This document shows, one piece after another, positions 17,898 to 25,798 of a stretch of 64,000 nt of DNA (positions are counted from its first letter, which is position 1; each line of letters opens with the position of its first letter). Source of the DNA: Vibrio neonatus (GTDB lineage: Bacteria; Pseudomonadota; Gammaproteobacteria; Enterobacterales; Vibrionaceae); assembly GCF_024346975.1 (NCBI RefSeq), contig NZ_AP024885.1:2542001-2606000 (forward strand), read 5' to 3'. The notes below the pieces were generated by a model. The model saw only the letters and a list, made by a program, of their open reading frames with translations, was not told the DNA's origin and did no database searches. The position numbers and the translations under genes are program-made.

Positions 17898-19016
17898 ATG
17901 TTACTTCTTACAATTTATGTTTCTATCGCCATTGGCGTTTCATTCATCTGCTCAGTGTTAGAGGCTGTTCTGCTGAGTATTTCGCCAAGCTACATTGCGC
18001 AATTGAGACAACAAGGTCACCCGGCCGCGAACCGATTAACCAAACTAAAATCCGATATCGATCGCCCACTTGCTTCTATTCTTACCCTAAATACAATTGC
18101 GCACACCATAGGTGCGGCGAGTGCAGGTGCTCAAGCCTCCATCGTGTTTGGCAGTGAATGGCTTGGTGTTTTTTCAGCGGTACTGACTTTGGGTATTTTA
18201 GTGCTCTCTGAGATTGTGCCAAAAACCATAGGCGCAACTTACTGGCGTCAACTAGCCCCTATCTCGGCAAATATTTTAAATTGGATGGTTTGGGGTCTAA
18301 GACCCTTCGTCTGGTTTTCTGAGCAAATCACAAAACGTCTGTCGCGTGGCAATGTTGAACCTAAGCTACGTGAAGAAATGTCCGCAATGGCAATTTTGGC
18401 AGAAGAGTCGGATGAGTTTGGTGAAGACGAAACTCGCATTCTAAACAACTTACTTAACCTGCCAAATGTGTCCGTGACCAAAGCCATGACCCCAAGACCG
18501 GTAGTGTTTCGTGTTAATGCCGCTCTTTCTATTAATGAGTTTTTAGACAAGCACCAAGAAACGCCATTTTCCCGACCTTTGGTGTATGTGGAGCAAAAGG
18601 ACAACATTTGTGGCTTTGTGCATCGCTTAGAGTTATTCAAACTACAACAGCAAAATAAAGGCACTGAACTTTTGGGTAATGTAATGCGCCCTATTCATGT
18701 GTTTTTGAATAACAGCACCTTACCTAAAGTCTTCGCCAATATGTTGGCGCAAAGGCTGCACATTGCGCTAGTGGTTGATGAGTACGGCACAGTGCAAGGT
18801 ATTGTGACCTTGGAAGATATCTTTGAGTTTTTATTGGGACAAGAAATTGTCGATGAGGCCGATAAAAACCGCGACATGCAGCAAGCGGCTCACGACCGCT
18901 GGGAGCAATGGACCAAAAAACATGGCGTGATCATCAACAATGATGACGAAGAACCAAATCCAGATCAAAACAAAGAGCAGCCCAACTCAGCACACTCTGA
19001 TTCGACCGATAAATAA
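17898..19016 (+). CDS. CNNM/DUF21 membrane protein with CBS domains
   Basis: This 372-residue protein of the CNNM/CorC-like family is associated with divalent cation (often magnesium) transport. The DUF21 membrane domain occupies about residues 1-165 with three to four hydrophobic segments, including VLSEIVPKTIGATYW. A CBS pair follows (about residues 190-315), containing VTKAMTPRPVVF and VVDEYGTVQGIVTLEDIFEFLLG. The C-terminal CorC_HlyC domain of longer relatives is absent, replaced by a polar tail rich in Asn, Asp and Gln. AAGG lies 7 nt before the ATG. Confidence 0.85.
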   Translation: MLLLTIYVSIAIGVSFICSVLEAVLLSISPSYIAQLRQQGHPAANRLTKLKSDIDRPLASILTLNTIAHTIGAASAGAQASIVFGSEWLGVFSAVLTLGILVLSEIVPKTIGATYWRQLAPISANILNWMVWGLRPFVWFSEQITKRLSRGNVEPKLREEMSAMAILAEESDEFGEDETRILNNLLNLPNVSVTKAMTPRPVVFRVNAALSINEFLDKHQETPFSRPLVYVEQKDNICGFVHRLELFKLQQQNKGTELLGNVMRPIHVFLNNSTLPKVFANMLAQRLHIALVVDEYGTVQGIVTLEDIFEFLLGQEIVDEADKNRDMQQAAHDRWEQWTKKHGVIINNDDEEPNPDQNKEQPNSAHSDSTDK

Positions 19017-19030
19017 TAAACCCAATAATA

Positions 19031-19061
19031 AAAACGGGAGCCTGATTAGGCTCCCGTTTTT
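19031..19061. terminator. Bidirectional terminator between the DUF21 gene and yjaG
   Basis: The stem AAAACGGGAGCCT / AGGCTCCCGTTTT with a GATT loop has A and T tracts on both sides and lies between two convergent genes. Confidence 0.88.
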
Positions 19062-19085
19062 GTTGGATACTTTTGAACAGTCAGC

Positions 19086-19673
19086 TTAAAGCTGTACACC
19101 GATATTACTGATGCCATCATCACGCAGTTCAGCGCGTAAATCTTTGATCAATTCAATATTGCGTTCCGTGCATTCACGCAATGGACGCGCAATGGCCCAC
19201 TGCACATCCCACTCTTCACAAACGGCTTCATTTTGTTTTTGATTGTCGTTAGTAATTTCGTCACTGCCTTGCGCCACTTCAAGATCGGCCACTGTCATCA
19301 CAGACTGCTGACTGATGTTTTGTACCGCTTCGGGTAGCAAGTCACGATCTAATAGCGCATGAATGAGCTCAGCAAGCCCCATACAAGCATCGATAGCAGG
19401 ATAAACACCGTAAAACTCAAACTCATCCGCGTTAGGGACCAGTTCTTCAAGCTTCTCTAATTGGCGCTCAAAGTTTACTTTGGCACTCTTTACGGTAAGC
19501 AATTCCCAAATGCTATCGAGAATATCTCGGTAGATTCGTGCCTCGGCAAATTCCGTTGTTTGACAAAACATGGCATAGTTTGGGTACATACGTTCACACA
19601 AACTGACCATAAAAGTGATTTGTTGCCAAGGTTCTAGTTTCTCAATACGAACCTGAAGAGGATTCTGTAACAT
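19086..19673 (-). CDS. yjaG: DUF416 family protein, YjaG-like
   Basis: This 195-residue cytoplasmic protein resembles E. coli YjaG (DUF416), whose function is unknown to me. It is mostly alpha-helical and acidic, starting MLQNPLQVRIEKLEPWQQITF. EFYGVYPAIDACMGLAELIHALLD is the best conserved region. In E. coli it lies directly upstream of hupA. Here the DUF21/CBS gene on the opposite strand is interposed, so cotranscription with hupA is not possible without reading through antisense. Confidence 0.8.
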   Translation of the reverse strand: MLQNPLQVRIEKLEPWQQITFMVSLCERMYPNYAMFCQTTEFAEARIYRDILDSIWELLTVKSAKVNFERQLEKLEELVPNADEFEFYGVYPAIDACMGLAELIHALLDRDLLPEAVQNISQQSVMTVADLEVAQGSDEITNDNQKQNEAVCEEWDVQWAIARPLRECTERNIELIKDLRAELRDDGISNIGVQL

Positions 19674-19752
19674 AACGACTCACAATTGTGGGAAAACAGC
19701 AAAAGTGTACTTGATAACACCCAAATAACAAAGAAACAGGGACTGGCTTTCG

Positions 19753-20679
19753 ATGAAAACTGCTACTCAATACCTTTATGTCTTGTCTAAGAACAAGTCT
19801 GAGTATCTAGAATTACTCAAAAATGCTGATTTACCACAATTGGAAATCACCGAAGATCTTTCATTAGCCAGCATTCTATTGGCCTCCCCACCTATGGCGG
19901 CTAAGGTCATTGACCAGTGTCCCAAGCTAGAATGGGTGCAATCCATCTACGCCGGTGTCGACCCCCTCACTCAGCAACCGCCACGTGACGACTACCTGTT
20001 AACTAACGTGAAAGGCATATTCGGCCAACCGATTAGTGAATACGTACTGGGTTACTCTATCGCCCATTTTCGCCACTTTGATATTTACCAACAACAACAA
20101 AAACAGCAGTTGTGGCAACCTCACCCTTATGTGTGCTTAAACGAGAAAACATTGGTGATATTAGGTACAGGCTCTATCGGTACGCATCTTTCAGTAGCCG
20201 CCAAAGCCTTTGGCTTAACCACTATTGGGGTGAACTCTAGCGGGAGAACACCAAGCGAGGGACAGTTTGATCAAATACTGCCAATTGCAGAATTGCATCA
20301 CGCCTTGAGCTTGGCGGATATCGTGGTATCAGTATTGCCAAAAACAGCGCAAACCAAACAAGTGCTCAACAAAGAGAGTTTAAGCCACTGCAAACAAGCT
20401 TTGCTATTTAACGTTGGCCGTGGAGATGTCATTGACGCGCAAGGGTTACTCAGCGCTTTAGAGGAAGGCCATCTAGAACATGCCTTTTTAGATGTGTTTG
20501 TAAACGAACCTATTTCTCAGCAATGCCCTTATTGGCAAAACCCAAAAGTTACCGTGACTCCGCACAACGCGGCGCACAGTTTTCCATCCCAGGTAATGGG
20601 GCTGTTTAAAGACAATTATCAGCGTTGGCTCGAAGGTAAACCTTTGCTGGCTATGGTTGATTTTAATAAGGGTTACTAA
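19753..20679 (+). CDS. D-isomer-specific 2-hydroxyacid dehydrogenase family protein
   Basis: This 308-residue NAD(P)-dependent oxidoreductase probably reduces a 2-oxoacid. The Rossmann motif GTGSIG lies in LVILGTGSIGTHLSVAAKAFG (about residues 136-156). NVGRGDVID holds the substrate-binding arginine, LDVFVNEPI the glutamate and VTPHNAAHS the catalytic histidine. It resembles glyoxylate/hydroxypyruvate reductases of the GhrA group, but the substrate cannot be read from sequence. It stands alone with its own terminator. Confidence 0.87.
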   Translation: MKTATQYLYVLSKNKSEYLELLKNADLPQLEITEDLSLASILLASPPMAAKVIDQCPKLEWVQSIYAGVDPLTQQPPRDDYLLTNVKGIFGQPISEYVLGYSIAHFRHFDIYQQQQKQQLWQPHPYVCLNEKTLVILGTGSIGTHLSVAAKAFGLTTIGVNSSGRTPSEGQFDQILPIAELHHALSLADIVVSVLPKTAQTKQVLNKESLSHCKQALLFNVGRGDVIDAQGLLSALEEGHLEHAFLDVFVNEPISQQCPYWQNPKVTVTPHNAAHSFPSQVMGLFKDNYQRWLEGKPLLAMVDFNKGY

Positions 20680-20683
20680 AACG

Positions 20684-20712
20684 AAAAAACGCCACGATTG
20701 TGGCGTTTTTCA
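20684..20712. terminator. Terminator after the hydroxyacid dehydrogenase
   Basis: The stem AAAAACGCCAC / GTGGCGTTTTT with a short loop lies between convergent genes and has T tracts on both strands. Confidence 0.88.
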
Positions 20713-20755
20713 TTATATCTTATTGCTTTATTACTGTGCGCTTTTAAGCAAAGAC

Positions 20756-21397
20756 TTATACACCGTATTGAGCACGGTAAGCTTTTACTGATTCAAGTTG
20801 CTCAGCATTATCACCCTTCTCTTCTAGGAAGGTAATAAGGTCAGTTAGGCTAACGATAGAGATGATTGAACAGTTAAAATCACGCTCAACTTCTTGGATA
20901 GCTGAAAGCTCGCCTTTGCCTTTTTCTTGACGATCAATGGCAACTAATACACCAGCCAGATCAGCGCCGTTGGCTTGGATGATTTCCATAGATTCACGGA
21001 TAGCAGTACCTGCGGTGATCACATCGTCCACCAGCATAATGCGACCTTCTAGTGGGCTACCGACAAGGTTGCCACCTTCGCCGTGATCTTTAGCTTCTTT
21101 ACGGTTAAAGCAATATGGCTTATCTGTATCGTGATGATCCGCTAGTGCTACCGCAGTGGTAGTAGCAATTGGGATGCCTTTGTACGCAGGGCCAAATAGC
21201 ACATCGTAGTCAATGCCAGAATCAGCTAATGCAGCGGCGTAAAAACGGCCTAAACGCGCCAAATCACGGCCAGTGTTAAACAGGCCAGCGTTAAAGAAAT
21301 ATGGGCTAGTGCGACCCGATTTTAGAGTAAACTCTCCAAACTTAAGAACTTGTTTCTCAAGTGCAAACTCAATAAATTCACGCTGGTATGCTTTCAT
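20756..21397 (-). CDS. pyrE: Orotate phosphoribosyltransferase
   Basis: PyrE converts orotate and PRPP to orotidine 5'-phosphate in pyrimidine synthesis. The 213 residues begin [36 protein letters not shown]. They contain [13 protein letters not shown] and the PRPP-binding motif [14 protein letters not shown] (about residues 120-133). It lies downstream of rph on the minus strand. A terminator-like hairpin separates them, recalling the rph-pyrE attenuator of E. coli. Confidence 0.97.
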   Translation of the reverse strand: MKAYQREFIEFALEKQVLKFGEFTLKSGRTSPYFFNAGLFNTGRDLARLGRFYAAALADSGIDYDVLFGPAYKGIPIATTTAVALADHHDTDKPYCFNRKEAKDHGEGGNLVGSPLEGRIMLVDDVITAGTAIRESMEIIQANGADLAGVLVAIDRQEKGKGELSAIQEVERDFNCSIISIVSLTDLITFLEEKGDNAEQLESVKAYRAQYGV

Positions 21398-21532
21398 TCT
21401 TTTCTCTCTTATTAGGGTCTAAATATTTCTATACTTCTACCAATCGTACTAAATAACTGGTCATTATAGCTTGTTAAAATGATCACTTACTTAGTGTGAT
21501 TGGTATTAATGAACACATCTCCAAATGGAGAT

Positions 21533-21560
21533 AAAAAAATAGCCCCGCTAGGAGCTATTT
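21533..21560 (-). terminator. Terminator/attenuator between rph and pyrE
   Basis: On the minus strand, AAATAGCTCC-TAGC-GGGGCTATTT (imperfect at the loop end) is followed by T residues, 7 nt after the rph stop. A second hairpin, ATCTCC-AAAT-GGAGAT at 21517-21532, follows at once. By analogy with E. coli this may be the pyrimidine-sensitive pyrE attenuator. Confidence 0.75.
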
Positions 21561-21566
21561 CAAAAA

Positions 21567-22283
21567 CTATTCTGCCAGTGCCGCTTTTTGCACTTCGATG
21601 ATATCTGCAATGCCCTTTTGAGCCAGAGCCAATAATTCCATCAATTCTTCATGCGAGAACGGTTCGCCTTCGGCTGTGCCTTGAACTTCAATCATTTTAC
21701 CTTCTTCGGTCATAACGACGTTCATGTCAGTGTCAGCTGCTGAATCTTCAACATACTCAAGGTCACAACGACCCTCACCTTCAACAATACCCACAGATAC
21801 CGCTGATACATGGCCTTTCATAGGGTTCGCTTTTAGCTTGCCTGCTGCAACCAATTTTTGGAACGCATCTGCCATAGCCACGCTAGCACCAGAAATTGAT
21901 GCAGTACGTGTACCGCCGTCAGCTTGGATTACATCACAATCTACTGTGACCATGATTTCGCCCATCGCTTCTAGATCAACCACAGCACGTAGGCTGCGAG
22001 CAATCAGACGTTGGATTTCCATAGTGCGGCCGCCTTGCTTGCCACTGGCTGCTTCACGACGGTTACGAGTGTGAGTTGCGCGAGGTAACATGCCGTATTC
22101 CGCAGTTACCCAACCTTTACCTTTGCCTTTCAACCAACGAGGTACATTCTCTTCAACAGAGGCATTACACAATACCTTGGTATTGCCAAACTCCACCAAT
22201 ACAGAACCTTCTGCATAAGCGGTGTAGTTGCGAGTCATTTTAATAGGACGAACCTGATCTACTGCACGATCGTTTGGACGCAT
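21567..22283 (-). CDS. rph: Ribonuclease PH
   Basis: RNase PH is a phosphate-dependent 3' exonuclease that trims tRNA precursors. The 238-residue length is full; the E. coli K-12 frameshift is absent. It begins [33 protein letters not shown]. It contains [22 protein letters not shown] and the phosphate-site region [20 protein letters not shown]. It is divergent from yicC and upstream of pyrE, the conserved yicC/rph/pyrE neighbourhood. Confidence 0.97.
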   Translation of the reverse strand: MRPNDRAVDQVRPIKMTRNYTAYAEGSVLVEFGNTKVLCNASVEENVPRWLKGKGKGWVTAEYGMLPRATHTRNRREAASGKQGGRTMEIQRLIARSLRAVVDLEAMGEIMVTVDCDVIQADGGTRTASISGASVAMADAFQKLVAAGKLKANPMKGHVSAVSVGIVEGEGRCDLEYVEDSAADTDMNVVMTEEGKMIEVQGTAEGEPFSHEELMELLALAQKGIADIIEVQKAALAE

Positions 22284-22430
22284 TGAAAGTCACCTAAATT
22301 ATTGGGTATGAAATTGATCGAGATTATATAGCATCATGAAACAGGATGCGACTTTAGGGAGTCGCTAGGTTTTGTGCTAAGATTGCCCGCAATATAGACG
22401 CACACCGATGTGATGAATAAAGGTAATTCA

Positions 22431-23297
22431 ATGATCTACAGCATGACCGCTTACGCGCGTAAAGAAGTGAAAGGCGATTGGGGTAACGCAGTATGGGAAA
22501 TCCGTTCTGTGAACCAACGTTATTTAGAAACCTATTTCCGTTTACCTGAGCAGTTCCGTGGCCTTGAGCCTATCCTTCGCGACCGCTTTCGTAAGCGTTT
22601 AGCTCGCGGTAAGGTGGAATGTCACCTACGCTTCGAAGCAAACCCAAGCGCTAAAGGTGAGCTAAGCATCAATGAAGACCTAGCACAACAAGTCATCAAT
22701 GCCGCTAAACAAGTAATGGAAATGACCGGTGAAGACAACCGCATCAACCCATTCCAAGTTATGCAATGGCAAGGCGTGATGGAAACACCAGAGCAAGACA
22801 TGGACAGCGTAAACAAAGATTTGTTAGCGGGCTTTGAAGGTGCCATCGCTGACTTCCTTGACGCTCGCGCAAGTGAAGGCGAAAACATGAAAGCGTTAAT
22901 CGACCAACGCTTAACCGCCATCACCGACGAAGTGGTTAAAGTGCGCGCTCGCATGCCAGAAATCCTACAATGGCAACGTGACCGTCTACTAAACAAATTT
23001 GAAGAAGCCTCTATCGAACTAGACTCATCTCGCGTTGAGCAAGAACTTATCGTTCTAGCACAAAAATCTGACGTTGCAGAAGAACTAGACCGCCTAGACT
23101 CTCACGTAAAAGAAACCACCAGCATTATGAAAAAAGGTGGTGCAGTAGGCCGCCGTCTAGACTTCATGATGCAAGAATTCAACCGTGAGTCGAACACGCT
23201 AGCATCTAAATCGATTAGCACAGATATCACCGCTTCTGGTGTTGAACTCAAGGTGTTGATTGAGCAGATGCGTGAGCAGATTCAGAATATTGAGTAA
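22431..23297 (+). CDS. yicC: YicC family endoribonuclease
   Basis: This 288-residue protein belongs to the YicC family, members of which are described as endoribonucleases. The start is ATG 22431 (MIYSMTAYARKEV), with AAAGG upstream. An earlier ATG at 22410 would add seven residues and is not conserved. The C-terminal DUF1732 region ends with the conserved GGAVGRRLDFMMQEFNRE and IKVLIEQMREQ-like segments. It is divergent from rph. Palindromic repeat copy 1 begins 10 nt after the stop, where the accessory island starts. Confidence 0.93.
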   Translation: MIYSMTAYARKEVKGDWGNAVWEIRSVNQRYLETYFRLPEQFRGLEPILRDRFRKRLARGKVECHLRFEANPSAKGELSINEDLAQQVINAAKQVMEMTGEDNRINPFQVMQWQGVMETPEQDMDSVNKDLLAGFEGAIADFLDARASEGENMKALIDQRLTAITDEVVKVRARMPEILQWQRDRLLNKFEEASIELDSSRVEQELIVLAQKSDVAEELDRLDSHVKETTSIMKKGGAVGRRLDFMMQEFNRESNTLASKSISTDITASGVELKVLIEQMREQIQNIE

Positions 23298-23307
23298 TTG
23301 CTAAAGC

Positions 23308-23369
23308 GGGGTCAGGTCTTGAAATTTGCACGCAAGGGAACTTGCGTGCAAATTTCAAGACCTGACCCC
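23308..23369. repeat. Long palindromic repeat, copy 1 (yicC side of the island)
   Basis: A perfect 29-bp stem with a GGAA loop. The outer arm begins GGGGTCAGGTCTTGAAATTT and the inner part is CACGCAAG. It begins 10 nt after the yicC stop, and its last base is also the last base of the stop codon of the converging small gene ending at 23369. It may terminate both transcripts. Three more copies lie at 32240, 32858 and 35145. Confidence 0.95.
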
Positions 23370-23794
23370 TAGTGACTAAATCTCTTACTAAAAGTAATCA
23401 CGTTTGGAATTAATCCAAACGGTTCAGGGTTTAGACTGACAAACATCAAAGACCACTTATTATTGTTATCTAAATATAGTTGTAGCCGAAGAAAGGTTGC
23501 TCCTTTCTCATAATTAACCGCTACAAAGGCAATAGAAATTCTAGGGGTTACCTCCTCTATTGCTATCGTATCGTAAGAGGTTGGCTTTCCGTATCGTGAT
23601 TCATAGCGTTTCAGAGCATCAATAACAGGTGCAGGTGCATCGCTGAATGGAGACCAATACTTAGCTGTCTTTTCAGCTGAATGAGTGAAGTAATAACTCA
23701 CTTTATCATTCACTAATTCTTTTACAGAATCAGAAGCGAGGGTGAAAGGCGAAAAATTTATGATGAACAATAATGTAATTACTCTTAATGACAT
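23369..23794 (-). CDS. Exported NTF2-like small protein A2, terminal member of the RHS-linked array
   Basis: This 141-residue exported protein has a signal peptide at about residues 1-20 (hydrophobic core VITLLFIINFSPFTLA). The mature domain starts near SVKELVNDKVSYYF and has helices followed by beta strands, a pattern I compare with NTF2-like/DUF4019-type proteins; that is an inference. Its mature region is close to 90% identical to the protein at 25358-25798. The signal peptide and the C-terminus differ. The C-terminus is cut to FSH by the palindrome, where the paralogue has FSETKPIN. Role unknown; its context suggests an immunity protein. Confidence 0.7.
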   Translation of the reverse strand: MSLRVITLLFIINFSPFTLASDSVKELVNDKVSYYFTHSAEKTAKYWSPFSDAPAPVIDALKRYESRYGKPTSYDTIAIEEVTPRISIAFVAVNYEKGATFLRLQLYLDNNNKWSLMFVSLNPEPFGLIPNVITFSKRFSH

Positions 23795-23983
23795 ATTAAT
23801 CCTATATTTAACCTAACGAAGTAATATTTACTTTTTCTTATTAAAAATAGTATCTACAAAGCGAAGAATAAAACACTATACCCTTTCAATAACCAGTCGA
23901 TTATAAACCTATACACTTATGACTTCATTCACATACCCATATTAATAAATTTCATCTGTGTAAGACAAAAAATAGAAGCATTA

Positions 23984-24220
23984 TCACTTACATTTATAAC
24001 CATAAAACAAGAAATAACAACTCATGATAATAAAGACTATATATTGAATAAAAGAAGCTATATATGGCATTCCCCAAGCCTTATATTTACTTCGATCCAA
24101 GGTTTCACCAGTAACAATTAATTCATATAACTGAGAAGCAATAAAGCATATTGTTAAAACTAACAATATGCTAATTAACACCAATTTATTAGCTGATACA
24201 TAAATTACAGTAAGTTTCAT
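23984..24220 (-). CDS. Two-helix membrane microprotein B2
   Basis: This 78-residue protein has a short polar N-terminus (MKLTVIYVSANK), one membrane helix at about residues 12-34, a polar loop with YKAWG, and a second helix at about residues 53-73 ending in a basic tail. It is a clear paralogue of the protein at 24981-25217: both start MK.TVIY.S.NKL, share IVTG and K.EAW/KAW, and contain SCYFL. AAGG lies about 13 nt upstream of the ATG. I know no family for it. The array context suggests an immunity or accessory membrane role. Confidence 0.65.
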   Translation of the reverse strand: MKLTVIYVSANKLVLISILLVLTICFIASQLYELIVTGETLDRSKYKAWGMPYIASFIQYIVFIIMSCYFLFYGYKCK

Positions 24221-24254
24221 ATCGTCAAAATAACCTTTAGTAGTAATAGAAAAA

Positions 24255-24668
24255 TCATTTACAATTCAACAAATCAAGATCATTAATTACATTTTCAGGA
24301 ACTTTATCTACTGTTGCTAAGTTAATCCTCCATTGTGCATTCTTCTCCTTATAAACTAGTAGCTTTAAATACGCAGCGCCTTTCTCTAAGTTCATCTCAA
24401 CGTATATGTAGTTTGAGCGATTAGAGATCTTTTTAATCAATAAAATGCTGTGTTCTTCATACCTGCCAAAAGTATCCTCTAGACCTTTTATATATTGATT
24501 AAATTCAGGAGGTGCACTTCCAAAAACCTTTTCACTTGCTTGGAGTAGAGAAACTCCAACGAAGTTATCCATTTGTCTATTGATATAATTTTCTATTGAG
24601 TCATCAGCTTGTCCGTTCCCTGAAAATCCAAATAACAAGAGCATAAATAAAAACCTGTTTAACAACAT
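24255..24668 (-). CDS. Exported NTF2-like small protein A', divergent member
   Basis: This 137-residue protein has a signal peptide (MLLNRFLFMLLLFGFSGNGQA, probable cleavage near residue 21 or 22). The mature domain has the same layout as the two A proteins: helices, then VEMNLEKGAAYLKLLVYKEKNAQW, which lines up with VNYEKG.TFLRLQ.YLD.NNKW in the others. It is thus a distant paralogue with low overall identity. AGGA lies about 10 nt before the ATG. Function unknown. Confidence 0.68.
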   Translation of the reverse strand: MLLNRFLFMLLLFGFSGNGQADDSIENYINRQMDNFVGVSLLQASEKVFGSAPPEFNQYIKGLEDTFGRYEEHSILLIKKISNRSNYIYVEMNLEKGAAYLKLLVYKEKNAQWRINLATVDKVPENVINDLDLLNCK

Positions 24669-24714
24669 ACTGAAGATCCTACAGATTTACTAAACACTAC
24701 AAATAAATTATATG

Positions 24715-24954
24715 TTACTTCTTGACACGAATAACAAACAAGAGCATATAAACACCAACTACAGCTAAACATATGTACCTCGAAATATAGCTGTAGAAAT
24801 CAATCTCAATTCTACCTCTAACAATTTGAGGTTGTTCAAAGTCATTTATCCAAAGATCTATAGAGGCGTATGAACACCAGACTACAAGCACAATAAAAAA
24901 TGCTCTCTGCATAAAAGCAACTTTAGGCGTTAAATAAAGCTTCTTTATCTTCAA
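24715..24954 (-). CDS. Two-helix membrane microprotein B', divergent member
   Basis: This 79-residue protein starts at TTG 24954, supported by AAGGG about 7 nt upstream. It begins MKIKKLYLTPKVAF, has a membrane helix at about residues 15-34, a polar loop and a second helix at about residues 55-74, and ends in a basic tail. The layout matches the two 78-residue proteins in the array, but sequence identity is low. It lies between the second B gene and the A' gene. Confidence 0.55.
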   Translation of the reverse strand: MKIKKLYLTPKVAFMQRAFFIVLVVWCSYASIDLWINDFEQPQIVRGRIEIDFYSYISRYICLAVVGVYMLLFVIRVKK

Positions 24955-24980
24955 ATAAATACCCTTAAAAAAGTAAATAG

Positions 24981-25217
24981 TTATTTATGCCTAAATCCAA
25001 ATATTAGAAAATAACAAGACACAAAAACAAACGAAGAGTATTTAAATACAAACCCTATATAACCTAAACTCCATGCTTCATACTTATCTATATTAGGTGT
25101 AATCCCCGTAACTATTGAGCAATATAATTGATAACTAAAGAATAAAAGACCAAATAAGAGGGTAAGCCTTACCAATAGCAACTTATTAGAACTTAAATAA
25201 ATTACAGTGAACTTCAT
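24981..25217 (-). CDS. Two-helix membrane microprotein B1
   Basis: This 78-residue paralogue of the protein at 23984-24220 begins MKFTVIYLSSNKLLLV. The two membrane helices are at about residues 13-33 and 53-73, separated by a polar loop with DKYEAW. The 3' end carries SCYFLIFGF. AAAGGA lies about 15 nt before the ATG. It is the second gene after the RHS gene, following the exported protein A1. Function unknown. Confidence 0.65.
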   Translation of the reverse strand: MKFTVIYLSSNKLLLVRLTLLFGLLFFSYQLYCSIVTGITPNIDKYEAWSLGYIGFVFKYSSFVFVSCYFLIFGFRHK

Positions 25218-25357
25218 TTTTATAAAACTATCCTTTATTAAAGTTAATCATATCTACTTAAGACTCATATCACTAATATCATATGAGCGATATGAGACCT
25301 TTTATGTATTGAGTCATCAGTTTACACAACCCAGAGAATAAAAAAGCAAGTATGAAT

Positions 25358-25798
25358 CTAATTAATAGGCTTAGTCTCACTAAATCTCTTACTAAAAGTA
25401 ATTATATTTGGAACTAATCCAAATGGTTCAGGATTAAGACTAACAAACATCAAAGACCACTTATTGTTGCTATCCAAATATACTTGCAGTCGAAGAAAAG
25501 TTACTCCTTTCTCATAATTAACCGCCACAAAGGCAATAGAAACTCTAGGGGTTACCTCCTCTATTGCTATAGTATCGTAAGAGATTGGTTTTCCATATCG
25601 AGACTCATACCGCTTCAGAGCATCAACAACAGGAGCTGGAGCATCACTGAATGGAGCCCAATACTCCGCTGTCTTTTCGGCTGAATGAGTGAAGTAGTAA
25701 CTCACTCTATCATTCACGACCTCTTTTACTGAATTAGAGGCAAATACAAATGGTGAAAATAAGACATAAAACAAAATGGTGCTTTTTTTTAGTAACAT
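25358..25798 (-). CDS. Exported NTF2-like small protein A1, coupled to the RHS gene
   Basis: This 146-residue protein has a signal peptide (core LFYVLFSPFVFA, cleavage near residue 20). Its mature domain is close to 90% identical to the protein at 23369-23794. Its ATG lies within the last codons of the RHS gene: the reading frames overlap by 10 nt, so its translation should depend on RHS translation. Such overlap is typical of polymorphic-toxin immunity genes, and it is the best candidate for the cognate immunity protein. The export signal implies protection outside the cytoplasm. Assignment is by context only. Confidence 0.75.
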   Translation of the reverse strand: MLLKKSTILFYVLFSPFVFASNSVKEVVNDRVSYYFTHSAEKTAEYWAPFSDAPAPVVDALKRYESRYGKPISYDTIAIEEVTPRVSIAFVAVNYEKGVTFLRLQVYLDSNNKWSLMFVSLNPEPFGLVPNIITFSKRFSETKPIN

